Origin: Janthinobacterium sp. CG3
Lineage (GTDB): Bacteria > Pseudomonadota > Gammaproteobacteria > Burkholderiales > Burkholderiaceae_D
DNA length: 64,000 bases
Reading direction: 5' to 3'
Assembly: GCF_000344615.1 (NCBI RefSeq)
Contig: NZ_KB467824.1
Coordinates: 711,936-775,935, forward strand
The notes beneath the pieces were generated by a model that saw only the letters and a list, made by a program, of their open reading frames with translations, did no database searches and was not told the origin of the DNA. Both the position numbers and the translations under genes were made by a program. Of this stretch, positions 17,843 through 26,280 are shown in pieces (position 1 is the stretch's first letter; the number at the start of each line of letters is the position of its first letter).

Positions 17843-20089
17843 ATGGTGTCCATTTCGGCGCTCGCGAGCGCAACCACCGAGCAACTGGTGCAGGGCTTGA
17901 GCGAGGCCGACGGCGCGCGCGTGCTGGCCGCCTTCGAGTACGCCAGCGAGATGTACGGCGACAAGACCGGCACCAGCGGCCAGCCGGCGCTGGAGTTTTC
18001 GGTCGGCGTGGCCAACACGCTGGCGTTTCTGCGCAGCGACGCCGAAACCCGCATCGCCGGGCTGATGTTCGAGCTGACCTTGCTCGACCCGACGCAGGCG
18101 CCGACGATCGCGCCGCGCTTCGGCCAGCAGGTGTGCGACCTGGTCACCGGCGTGCGCCAGCTGATCCGGCTGCGCGCGCTGACCCAGGGCCAGCAAGGCG
18201 CCGGCGGGCGCGGCAAGAACGCCGCGCTGCTGGCCGTGGCCCAGGTGGAAACGCTGCGCAAGATGCTGCTGGCGATGGCCACCGACATGCGCGTGGTGCT
18301 GGTGCGGCTGGCCTCGAGTGTGATGACGCTGCGCTATTACGCCGACCACAAGCTGTTCAACGAAACCACCCGCGCCTACGGCCGGGAGACGCTGGACCTG
18401 TACGCGCCGCTGGCCAACCGGCTCGGCATCTGGCAGTTGAAGTGGGAGCTGGAAGACCTGTCGTTCCGTTTCATCGAGCCGGAGGCCTACAAGCGCATCG
18501 CCAAGATGCTCGAGGAAAAACGCATGATGCGCGAGGGCTTCGTCTCGTCGGCGATCTTGCGCCTGCAGAGCGAGCTGGCCGGCGCCGGCATCCAGGCCGA
18601 GGTGTTCGGCCGGCCCAAGCACATCTACAGCATCTGGAGCAAGATGCGCGGCAAGGAACTCGACTTCACCGAGCTGTACGACGTGCGCGCCTTCCGCGTC
18701 ATCGTCGCCGACGTCAAGACCTGCTATACCGTGCTCGGCGTGGTGCACAACATCTGGACGCCGATCCCCAAGGAATTCGACGACTATATCTCGCGGCCCA
18801 AGCCGAACGGCTACCAGTCGCTGCACACGGTGGTGACGGCCGACGACGGCCGTCCGCTCGAGGTGCAGATCCGCACCAACGAAATGCACAGCTTCGCCGA
18901 GTACGGCGTGGCGGCGCACTGGCGCTACAAGGAGGAGGGCGGTTCGAACTTCGCCGGCCAGAAGTACGACGAGAAAATCGCCTGGCTGCGCCAGCTGCTG
19001 GCGTGGAAGTCGGACGTCGCCGACGCCGTCGTCGGCCAGGAGGAAATCCAGCGCGAATGGGTGGAGAAGCTCAAATCGGCGACGCTGGACGACCGCATCT
19101 TCGTGCTGACGCCGCAGGCGCGCGTGCTGGAGCTGCCGGTCGGCGCGACGCCGATCGACTTCGCCTACCACCTGCACAGCGACGTCGGCCACCGTTGCCG
19201 CGGCGCGCGGGTGGACGGCGTCATGGTGCCGCTGAACACCCAGCTGAGGAACGGCCAGACCTGCGAGATCCTCACCGCCAAGGGCGCGCCCGGCAGCGCC
19301 GGGCCGTCGCGCGACTGGCTCAGCGCCGGCTACTGCGTCAGCAACCGCACCCGCTCCAAGGTACGCGCCTGGTTCCACGCCATCGACATGCAGGAAACGC
19401 TGGCGCACGGGCGGGCGATGGTGGAAAAGTCGCTGCAGCGCGAGGGCAAGACCGCCGTCAACCTGGAGGCGCTGGCGCAAAAACTCGGCTTCGCCAAGGT
19501 CGACGAGCTGTTCCTGTCGGTCGGCAAGGAGGAGTTTAGCCTGCGCCAGGTCGAGCAGGCGCTGCACGACAACGGCGAGGTGGCCGAGCAGGAGGACGCG
19601 GTGGTGCTGGGCAAGAGCCGCGCCTCCAGCGTCGAGAAGGGCGCCAAGTCGGGCGTGCTGGTGGTCGGCACCGAGGGCTTGATGACGGCGCTGGCGAAAT
19701 GCTGCAAACCGGCGCCGCCGGACGGCATCGTCGGCTTCGTCACGCGCGGCAAGGGCGTCTCGATCCACCGTGCCAGCTGCAAGAACTTCGCCGAAATGCG
19801 CGCCAAGGCGCCCGAGCGCGTCATCGCCAGCGAGTGGGGCCGGGCCGGCCACGACACCGTCTACCCGGTCGATATCTTCATCCTGGCGGGCGACCGCCAG
19901 GGCCTGCTGCGCGACATCTCGGAGATTTTTTCACGCGAGAAGATCAACGTCATCGGCGTCAACACGCAAAGCGCGAAAGGGCAGGCGCGCATGACGTTCA
20001 CGGCCGAAATCGGCTCGACCGCGCAACTGCTGAAGGCGCTCACGGTCATCCGCGACGTCGGCGGCGTGCTCGAGGCGCGCCGCCACTAG
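17843..20089 (+). CDS. relA: (p)ppGpp synthetase RelA, with a degenerate hydrolase site
   Basis: RelA makes (p)ppGpp on ribosomes stalled by uncharged tRNA. The 748-residue protein has an N-terminal pseudo-HD domain (about 30-200), a synthetase domain (about 240-375, with GRPKHIYSIWSKM and KPNGYQSLHTVV), a TGS domain (about 410-475, RIFVLTPQARVLELPVGATP), helical and Zn-finger-like regions with CCKPAPPD, and a C-terminal ACT domain. Around residues 75-82, where bifunctional SpoT/Rel enzymes have a His-Asp pair, the text is FELTLLDP, so hydrolysis is probably lost. It directly follows the ridA-like gene. Confidence 0.94.
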   Translation: MVSISALASATTEQLVQGLSEADGARVLAAFEYASEMYGDKTGTSGQPALEFSVGVANTLAFLRSDAETRIAGLMFELTLLDPTQAPTIAPRFGQQVCDLVTGVRQLIRLRALTQGQQGAGGRGKNAALLAVAQVETLRKMLLAMATDMRVVLVRLASSVMTLRYYADHKLFNETTRAYGRETLDLYAPLANRLGIWQLKWELEDLSFRFIEPEAYKRIAKMLEEKRMMREGFVSSAILRLQSELAGAGIQAEVFGRPKHIYSIWSKMRGKELDFTELYDVRAFRVIVADVKTCYTVLGVVHNIWTPIPKEFDDYISRPKPNGYQSLHTVVTADDGRPLEVQIRTNEMHSFAEYGVAAHWRYKEEGGSNFAGQKYDEKIAWLRQLLAWKSDVADAVVGQEEIQREWVEKLKSATLDDRIFVLTPQARVLELPVGATPIDFAYHLHSDVGHRCRGARVDGVMVPLNTQLRNGQTCEILTAKGAPGSAGPSRDWLSAGYCVSNRTRSKVRAWFHAIDMQETLAHGRAMVEKSLQREGKTAVNLEALAQKLGFAKVDELFLSVGKEEFSLRQVEQALHDNGEVAEQEDAVVLGKSRASSVEKGAKSGVLVVGTEGLMTALAKCCKPAPPDGIVGFVTRGKGVSIHRASCKNFAEMRAKAPERVIASEWGRAGHDTVYPVDIFILAGDRQGLLRDISEIFSREKINVIGVNTQSAKGQARMTFTAEIGSTAQLLKALTVIRDVGGVLEARRH

Positions 20090-20156
20090 CGCAACGCGGC
20101 ACGCCGCTGCGCAACGTCGGCGGCGCATCCGACTACGGCACCAGGACCGCGAACCA

Positions 20157-21101
20157 TCAATGCGTGTGCTCGGCCGCGTGCAAATCGCCCATGCCGGCCG
20201 CCTCCGCCTGCAAGGTTACATGGTCGATGTTGTGGCGCTCCAGCAGCATCGCCTTTACCGCCCGCAGCACCCGCGGCCACTCGCGCAGGTCGGCGATCTC
20301 CAGATGGCCGATCAGCGCCGGCTGGCCCGGCGACATATCCCACACGTGCAAATCATGCACCGACAGTACGCCGTCGACTTGGGCGAGGTCGGCGCCGACG
20401 GCCAGGTAATCGATCTGCCGCGGCACGCCCTCCATCAGGAAATGGTAGGACTCGCGCAGCACGCCGACGGTCGATTTCAGGATCAGCAGCGAGACGAAAA
20501 TCGACAGCAGCGGATCGATCCGCATCCAGCCGGTGAGGTAGATCACGGCGCCGGCGGCCAGCGCCGCCAGCGAACCGAGCAAGTCGCCCATCACGTGCAC
20601 CAGCGCCGCGCGGGTGTTCAAGCTGTCCTTGTCCTTCGACAGCACCCATGCCACGACCAGATTGATCGCCAGGCCGATCGCCGCCACCACCACCACCATG
20701 CCGCCCTGCACCGGCTGCGGCGCGGCGAAACGCTGTACCGCCTCGTAGGCAATCCACAACACCACCGCCAACATCGCCAGGCCGTTGACGAAGGCGGCCA
20801 GCGCCTCGGCGCGGCCGAAGCCGAACGAATGCTTGGCCGACGGCGGACGCTTGGCGATGACCTGGGCCAGCAAGGCCAGGCCCAGCGCGGCGGCGTCGGT
20901 GACCATGTGGCCGGCGTCCGAAATCAGCGCCAGCGAATGGGAGAGGAAGCCGGCAAGCACCTCGACGACGGCGAACGCCAAGGTCAGGCCAAGCGCCCAG
21001 GCGAGGATCTTCTGGCTGCGGTTCTCGAAAAAATGCGCGTGCTTGGCGTCGCCGGCAAGGTGGGCGTGCAAATGGGCCGAAGAGGGATTTTTTGCGGGCA
21101 T
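20157..21101 (-). CDS. Cation diffusion facilitator (Zn/Co/Cd exporter, CzcD/ZitB type)
   Basis: This 314-residue CDF transporter exports divalent metals in exchange for protons. It has six predicted membrane helices. The two metal-binding signatures are SDAGHMVTD in TM2 and HVMGD in TM5. His-rich tails lie at the N-terminus (HLHAHL, HAH) and C-terminus (HAAEHTH). The cytoplasmic ferredoxin-like domain follows about residue 215. I start at ATG 21101; a TTG four codons upstream is possible. Metal identity is not determined by sequence alone, but zinc is the usual substrate. Confidence 0.92.
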   Translation of the reverse strand: MPAKNPSSAHLHAHLAGDAKHAHFFENRSQKILAWALGLTLAFAVVEVLAGFLSHSLALISDAGHMVTDAAALGLALLAQVIAKRPPSAKHSFGFGRAEALAAFVNGLAMLAVVLWIAYEAVQRFAAPQPVQGGMVVVVAAIGLAINLVVAWVLSKDKDSLNTRAALVHVMGDLLGSLAALAAGAVIYLTGWMRIDPLLSIFVSLLILKSTVGVLRESYHFLMEGVPRQIDYLAVGADLAQVDGVLSVHDLHVWDMSPGQPALIGHLEIADLREWPRVLRAVKAMLLERHNIDHVTLQAEAAGMGDLHAAEHTH

Positions 21102-21113
21102 CGGTGATTTCAA

Positions 21114-21599
21114 AGTTAATAAGGGTAACGCCAGTGTAAAGGAAGTGTGGCGCGGGCGTGTACGTCAACCGCCGGCGCCAGTCAAGCGACGCCCGCGCGT
21201 TGCGGCAGGCTTGCGGTTTTTGATTGCGCGCCCGAGGGCGATAGGCGTTTCGATCGTGCTGCTTTGACGTGCAAGTGAGTAGTCTCAATGCCTCGACGCG
21301 GTTATATCCGAAAAACTCAGCTATAAAATGAACGCCTTGGTGGCAATGATGAATTCGCTTGAGAAGGATCAATAAAGCCGCGCGCCGGCATCGATTAATA
21401 TGCGGCGTGGCGCTATTGTTTGAAAGTCCAACGTGCCTATTTCATTTAAATAAACGCGCATCGGCAAGGAACTTATTCTGGTTGCTAATTGCGGAAGTAA
21501 TCATTTTGGGTAGGCCGTTTTTGGACAAGCCGCGAAAACTACTGCGCGCGCTAGGGAATTTTTTGGATAACCTCTGGAAATAAACCATAAAAGGAAAAT
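21114..21599. other. 486-base AT-richer intergenic region upstream of the chitinase gene
   Basis: This gap separates the CDF transporter (minus) from the chitinase (plus) and is visibly richer in A and T than its surroundings. A 74-codon frame at 21359-21583 has no recognisable motif and no good ribosome-binding site, so I do not call it a gene. A TATAAAAT sequence near 21322-21329 could be a -10 element, but I see no convincing -35. Confidence 0.5.
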
Positions 21600-23057
21600 A
21601 TGTCAGCCATCAAACGATCCAACGCAGGTACGCAACATTCCAAGCAGGTTATTGGTTATATAACGCAGTATGACGGTTGGAAGGATGTCGCCGGCCTGGT
21701 GCCAAAAGGCGGGTATAATCAATTGAACGTGGATTTTAGTAAATACACCATGTTGAATTTCTCCTTCTTTGGCCTGGCGAAGGATGGCACCCTGCATAGC
21801 GGTGATCATCGCAACCAACAAATCCATCTGGCCGGGCAGGTGCAAGAACCGAATGAGTTGATTCACAGCGATATTTATAGCAGCTTTGATATGCATATTC
21901 TGCATGGTGAACTATTGGTGATTTCCTGGATTCAGGACAATAGCTACGAATATCAGCAGGGTTATCGTAACGAAGCAGGCGGCTGGAAAAACATCAATAC
22001 GCAAGCAAGCGGCGCGTTTCCGCTGCTACTGCCCAAGCCGGACGGGCGGCCCGGTTTGCTGGCAAAGGCCCACGCCGAAGGTACGAAGGTGATGGCCTCA
22101 TTGGGCGGCTGGAGCATGTCCAAGCACTTTTGCGAGGTGGCGGCCGATCCGGCCATGCGCGGCACCCTTGTCCGCGAGTGCTCCAAGCTGATCGAAATGG
22201 GCTTCGACGGCATCGATTTCGACTGGGAGTACCCCAATGCCAAGGGAATGAATATCGAGCATTATTCCGAGGCCGATTACGGAAATTTTGCCATCATGAT
22301 GGAGGAGGTGCGTGCGAAAATCGGCCGCGATAAACTGATCACGGCGGCCATGTCCGCTTCTCCCGTATCCTTGGAAGGATTTGATTGGGCGAGATTGCAG
22401 GCCAGCATGGACTATTTTAATATCATGAGTTACGATATCAACGGCGGCTGGTCGGATATCGCAGGGCATAACACGCCGTTGTTCAATTATCCCGGCTCAG
22501 AAAGCCCAGTGTCCCTCGATAGCACGACCACTTTCCTGATCGGCAAGGGCGTGGCCGCGGAGAGAATCAACCTGGGCGCGGCATTTTACGGCCGCGGCGT
22601 GATCACGGAAAATGTGGGCGCGCTGAATGCCCCAACCGTCAAGAAAGATGTCTCGGTCAACCCGGACGGGCCAATTCTCAGTTGCGGCGACTTCGATAAT
22701 TGGCCCCTGGGTATATGGGACGGCACCCCGCTGTATAGCGCCATTTTGCAAAAAACCGGCGGCGGCGGTGCCGACGGCTGGCAATACCATTGGGACGAGA
22801 ATGCGATGGTGCCGTATCTGACCAAGGGAAAATATTTTCTCAGTTTCGACAACGAGCGCTCGATCAGGTTGAAGGCCGACTATATTAAGGAGAAAGGGCT
22901 GGCCGGCGTCATTATCTGGACTACCTACGGGGATCTGCTGGGCATGACAAATGAGGTCGAAAACGTCGGCCTCATGCTCAAACATTGCCCGCAGACGAGC
23001 TCGCCACTGGTGGACGCCATCAACGAGGTATTTGCCGGCGTTAAAGCCGGCAAATAG
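21600..23057 (+). CDS. GH18 family chitinase without signal peptide
   Basis: This 485-residue glycoside hydrolase family 18 enzyme should cut beta-1,4-linked N-acetylglucosamine polymers. The SLGGWS strand motif is near residues 163-168. The catalytic DxxDxDxE motif is complete (Asp203, Asp206, Asp208, Glu210 in DGIDFDWEYP). MSYDINGGW and a late WTTYGD tryptophan motif complete the barrel. The N-terminus (MSAIKRSNAGTQ) is hydrophilic, with no signal peptide or lipobox, and there is no chitin-binding module. It may therefore leave the cell by a non-Sec route or as part of a complex, like the chitinases of insecticidal Yen-Tc toxins; that comparison is a suggestion. Base composition is lower in GC than its neighbours, a hint of acquisition. 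Confidence 0.9.
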   Translation: MSAIKRSNAGTQHSKQVIGYITQYDGWKDVAGLVPKGGYNQLNVDFSKYTMLNFSFFGLAKDGTLHSGDHRNQQIHLAGQVQEPNELIHSDIYSSFDMHILHGELLVISWIQDNSYEYQQGYRNEAGGWKNINTQASGAFPLLLPKPDGRPGLLAKAHAEGTKVMASLGGWSMSKHFCEVAADPAMRGTLVRECSKLIEMGFDGIDFDWEYPNAKGMNIEHYSEADYGNFAIMMEEVRAKIGRDKLITAAMSASPVSLEGFDWARLQASMDYFNIMSYDINGGWSDIAGHNTPLFNYPGSESPVSLDSTTTFLIGKGVAAERINLGAAFYGRGVITENVGALNAPTVKKDVSVNPDGPILSCGDFDNWPLGIWDGTPLYSAILQKTGGGGADGWQYHWDENAMVPYLTKGKYFLSFDNERSIRLKADYIKEKGLAGVIIWTTYGDLLGMTNEVENVGLMLKHCPQTSSPLVDAINEVFAGVKAGK

Positions 23058-23115
23058 GTAAGTCGGGCGCCGCGTTAGCGATCGCCGCGCGGTGAATGGT
23101 TGGGGGTGAGTTACG

Positions 23116-23145
23116 ATGGCCGGGCGCTTGTTGCCCGGCCATTTT
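23116..23145 (+). terminator. Intrinsic terminator after the chitinase gene
   Basis: A 10-bp perfect stem (ATGGCCGGGC 23116-23125 with GCCCGGCCAT 23133-23142) encloses a 7-base loop and is followed by a short T-run. It lies about 60 bases after the chitinase stop. Confidence 0.75.
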
Positions 23146-23355
23146 GCCATCTGGCGCTTTTTCCCTGTCCCGACCCCAGAGTGTTGCGTGCGGCGGCGGG
23201 CTTTGGTTTCACAATGTAAGTGAGGTTGACGCCGGTGTTGGCGAGGGCAATGATGTCGTTGGGCGTTTTGCCGCGTTGTCCGCCAGGCCACCCGTATAAT
23301 GTTGCCGTTTTCGCTCGTGTTCGCTCGTCTCTTCTGCTTCGATTCCAAGGATTTC

Positions 23356-25590
23356 ATGTTGTCTATGCCACGTGTCTGGTCCCTCCTTTTGTTGCTTGTG
23401 CCTGTGTTGGGCCGCGCCGCCGTACTGGAAAATTCCGCCTGGCGCGTAGAGGTGGAGCCGGCCACGCTGGCGCTGCGGGTGCAGCCGGCGGGCGCTGCGC
23501 CGGTCGCGCTGTCGGACGGCGCCGGCAAGCATGCGGTCAGTGTGTTGCAGCAAAGCGCCACGCGCTTGCAGTGGCAGTGGGACGCCGGCGCCTATCGCTT
23601 CGAGCTGGAGTTGAAGGACCGCGATCTGCTGGTGGCGATCCACGCCAAGAGCGCCGGCGAGCTGGTGTTTCTGCGCCAGTCCGCCGCCGCCGCCGGCCGC
23701 GGCTTGATCATGCCGCTGGCGGAGGGCCATTATGTGCCGGCCGGCGACAAGGTTTGGCAGAAGTTCTTGCTCGACTTGGGCGAGTTCAATACCGCGCAGG
23801 ATCTGAGTTTGCCGCTGTGGGGCGTGGACCATGGCGCCTTCTCGCTGTCGTGGTTGATGACGAATCCGTTTAATAACAAGGTCAAGGTGGCGCGCGACGG
23901 CGACGGCGTCAGTTTCGCGCTCAGCCACGAATTCGTCAGTCTGGCGCCGGCCGCGCCGATGACGCTGATCCTGCACTTGAACGGTCCCGACGCGCTGGCC
24001 GGGGCCAGGCGCTACCGCGACTGGCTGGTGGCGGAAGGCAAGTTCGAGACGCTCAAGGAGAAGGTCGGCCGTTCGCCCGAGGGCGCCAGGCTGTTCGGCG
24101 CCGCGCACGTGTATTTGTGGGGCGGCGGCTTGCTGGCGCCGGCCGATGTGCGCGACTGGCCGGCTTTCCTCGCCGTGCTGCGCGGCGACGCCGCGCTGGC
24201 CGTGCGCCTGCGCGCCAATGTCGGGCGCGACGGCGCCGAGGCGCTGGCCGAGGCGCGCGGCTTGCCGGAGCGGGCGCAACAGCGCGCGCTGCTCGACGCC
24301 GTCAACGGCGCCCTGAACGCGCTGGCGCGCGACAGCTGGCAAACCGCCGCCCCCGACGCCGAGGTGCTGGCCGGGCGCTACGGCGAGTTGCGCGCCGAGG
24401 TGGCGCGCACCTTCGCGCGCACGCTGACAGCCGACCCCGGCGCGTGGGGCGGCGGGGTGTCGGTGGCAACCATGAAAAAACTCCGCAAGGCCGGCCTGCC
24501 GCGCCTGTGGATCGGCCTGGGCGAAGGCTGGGAGGGTGGTTTGTGGCATCCGGAGGCGGTCGCCGCCGGCGTCGAGGCCGGCTATCTGGTCGCGCCCTAC
24601 GATTCCTACGAGACGGCGCTAAAGCCGGGCAGCAATCCCGACTGGGCCACCGCGCACCTGGGCGAGAAGGTGTACCGCGATTGCGCGATCGTGCTCAAGA
24701 GCGGTTTGTTCCGCGCCGGCTTCCAGAAATCGGGCCGCTACACCGATTCGAACTGCGTGCGCCCGGTGTTGCAGGCGCGCGTCAAGGCGGTCGCGGCGAA
24801 GGCCGGCTTCAACAGCTGGTTCCTGGACGCCTATGCGAGCGGCATGGTGTTCGACAGTTACCGCGCCGAGGCGCCAATGACGCAGGCGCAGAATGCCGCC
24901 GGCAATATGGAGGCGTCGCGCTGGATCTCGGATACGCTGAAGATGCCGGCCGGTTCGGAGGACGGCCACGGCCCGGCCGCGCAGGGCATCCTGTTCGCCC
25001 ACGGCGTGCAGACCCCGGTGATCGGCTGGGGCGACAAGGATATGCAAAAGGATAAGAATTCGCCGCACTTCCTCGGCAGCTGGTTCCCCGCCTCGCAGCC
25101 GACGGTGTTTTTCAAACAGGTGCCCTTGAAGGAGTCGCTAAGGGCGATCCACTTCAATCCGGCCACGCGCCTGCCGCTCTACCAGGCGGTGTTCCACGGC
25201 TCCGTGGTCAGCAGCCACCACTGGCTGTTCGACAGTTTGAAGTTCGGCAACGTGCGCGGCGACAACGAGCTGACGCAGTTGTTGTACAACGTGCCGCCGC
25301 TGTACCATTTGAGCGGCGACACGCTGGACCAGCGCTTGCCGCTGATCAAGCGCCAGGACGCCTTCTTCCGTCCCTTGCACCAGCGCCTGGCGGGCGAACA
25401 GATGACGGCGTTCAGCGCGATGTCGCCGGACCGCCTGCTGCAGGAAACCCGTTACAGCGACGGCACCCGACTGATCGCCAACTTTGGCGACAAGGACCTG
25501 GTGGTGGATGGCCGACGTTTAGCCAAGCGCAGCGTGACGGCGATCAACAGCGATGGCTACAGCAGCGTGTACGTCGTGGCGGCCGAGTAA
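23356..25590 (+). CDS. Secreted putative glycoside hydrolase of unassigned family
   Basis: This 744-residue protein starts with a Sec signal peptide (about 1-21, a Leu-rich core ending GRAAV). A beta-rich N-terminal part (about 25-215) is followed by a probable barrel (about 215-610). The barrel has aromatic and acidic motifs such as YLVAPYDSYET, GRYTDSNCVRP, SWFLDAYASGM and a C-terminal SDGTRLIANFGDKD sheet. The arrangement recalls GH101/GH129-like endo-alpha-N-acetylgalactosaminidases, but I cannot confirm that. It follows the chitinase but is separated by a terminator. ATG 23356 is preceded by AAGGA; ATG 23365 is an alternative. Confidence 0.65.
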   Translation: MLSMPRVWSLLLLLVPVLGRAAVLENSAWRVEVEPATLALRVQPAGAAPVALSDGAGKHAVSVLQQSATRLQWQWDAGAYRFELELKDRDLLVAIHAKSAGELVFLRQSAAAAGRGLIMPLAEGHYVPAGDKVWQKFLLDLGEFNTAQDLSLPLWGVDHGAFSLSWLMTNPFNNKVKVARDGDGVSFALSHEFVSLAPAAPMTLILHLNGPDALAGARRYRDWLVAEGKFETLKEKVGRSPEGARLFGAAHVYLWGGGLLAPADVRDWPAFLAVLRGDAALAVRLRANVGRDGAEALAEARGLPERAQQRALLDAVNGALNALARDSWQTAAPDAEVLAGRYGELRAEVARTFARTLTADPGAWGGGVSVATMKKLRKAGLPRLWIGLGEGWEGGLWHPEAVAAGVEAGYLVAPYDSYETALKPGSNPDWATAHLGEKVYRDCAIVLKSGLFRAGFQKSGRYTDSNCVRPVLQARVKAVAAKAGFNSWFLDAYASGMVFDSYRAEAPMTQAQNAAGNMEASRWISDTLKMPAGSEDGHGPAAQGILFAHGVQTPVIGWGDKDMQKDKNSPHFLGSWFPASQPTVFFKQVPLKESLRAIHFNPATRLPLYQAVFHGSVVSSHHWLFDSLKFGNVRGDNELTQLLYNVPPLYHLSGDTLDQRLPLIKRQDAFFRPLHQRLAGEQMTAFSAMSPDRLLQETRYSDGTRLIANFGDKDLVVDGRRLAKRSVTAINSDGYSSVYVVAAE

Positions 25591-25643
25591 TGCCTGCTTT
25601 GCGAACACTTTTCATTCATGTCAAAGTTTCCTGCAATCAGCCC

Positions 25644-25672
25644 TTGTATTTGCCGCCTACCCTTCCTATAAT
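25644..25672 (+). promoter_or_regulatory. Sigma-70 promoter for the tRNA-Val array
   Basis: A -35 sequence TTGTAT (25644-25649) and a perfect -10 TATAAT (25667-25672) are separated by 17 bases. The first tRNA begins 11 bases after the -10, as expected for a stable-RNA promoter. Confidence 0.85.
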
Positions 25673-25682
25673 GCTGGTCTTC

Positions 25683-25759
25683 GGGCGGTTAGTTCAGCTG
25701 GTTAGAATACTTGGTCGACATCCAAGGGGTCGGGGATTCGAATTCCTCACCGCCCACCA
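25683..25759 (+). tRNA. tRNA-Val (GAC), copy 1
   Basis: The 77-base gene folds as a full cloverleaf. The acceptor stem GGGCGGT pairs with ACCGCCC, followed by A and an encoded CCA. The anticodon stem CTTGG/CCAAG encloses the loop TCGACAT, giving anticodon GAC. The T-arm has TTCGAAT. Position 33, nearly always U in tRNAs, is C here. Valine identity rests on the anticodon. Confidence 0.93.
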
Positions 25760-25838
25760 GAACAGTGTAGTAAGATAGCGATCGTAGTTTTACGCCGCGA
25801 ACGACTGGCAGCAGTTGTGGTTTTAAAAAAAGTTTTTC

Positions 25839-25915
25839 GGGCGGTTAGTTCAGCTGGTTAGAATACTTGGTCGACATCCAAGGGGTCGGGGATTCGAATT
25901 CCTCACCGCCCACCA
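25839..25915 (+). tRNA. tRNA-Val (GAC), copy 2
   Basis: Identical to copy 1 and offset by exactly 156 bases. It is preceded by the T-rich end of the repeated spacer and has no separate -10 sequence, so it is probably read from the upstream promoter and processed from a common precursor. Confidence 0.93.
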
Positions 25916-25994
25916 GAACAGTGTAGTAAGATAGCGATCGTAGTTTTACGCCGCGAACGACTGGCAGCAGTTGTGGTTTTAAAAAAAGTTTTTC

Positions 25995-26071
25995 GGGCGG
26001 TTAGTTCAGCTGGTTAGAATACTTGGTCGACATCCAAGGGGTCGGGGATTCGAATTCCTCACCGCCCACCA
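25995..26071 (+). tRNA. tRNA-Val (GAC), copy 3
   Basis: Identical to copies 1 and 2. After its CCA end the sequence leaves the repeat, and a rho-independent terminator follows at 26183. It is the last tRNA of the array before thrS. Confidence 0.93.
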
Positions 26072-26182
26072 GAATATATGTAAGAGCTAGAAAGGCGAAT
26101 CGGTTATGACACCGCGAACTACTACCAGGATTTGGGAGTGACGCTAGTCGACTGGATTTTCTTTGCTTGCTAAAAGGAGAAA

Positions 26183-26207
26183 AACGCGGCTAGTCCGCGT
26201 TTTTTTT
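26183..26207 (+). terminator. Intrinsic terminator after the tRNA array
   Basis: AACGCGG (26183-26189) pairs with CCGCGTT (26195-26201) around a 5-base loop and runs into eight T. It separates the tRNA transcript from thrS, which starts 74 bases later. Confidence 0.9.
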
Positions 26208-26280
26208 CGTCCGCGTTTTCGTTGCGCATCCCATTCGAATTCCATTTCAATATTTCAGCTGTTTTTACCCGGAGATCAAT

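Larger units (their letters stand above)
25683..26071 (+). repeat. Tandem 156-bp repeat units carrying tRNA-Val (2.5 copies)
   Basis: Units 25683-25838 and 25839-25994 are identical base for base as far as I can read, including the 79-base spacer after the tRNA. The third unit keeps only the tRNA (25995-26071) before the sequence diverges. Perfect spacer identity indicates recent unequal duplication or ongoing gene conversion. Confidence 0.95.

Noticed and set aside
21359..21583. Small plus-strand frame of 74 codons before the chitinase gene
   Set aside because: It has no ribosome-binding site, motif or supporting context and could be chance.
25683..26071. Tandem repeats resembling a CRISPR array
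   Set aside because: The repeated unit is a complete tRNA with identical, not variable, spacers, and no cas genes are present.
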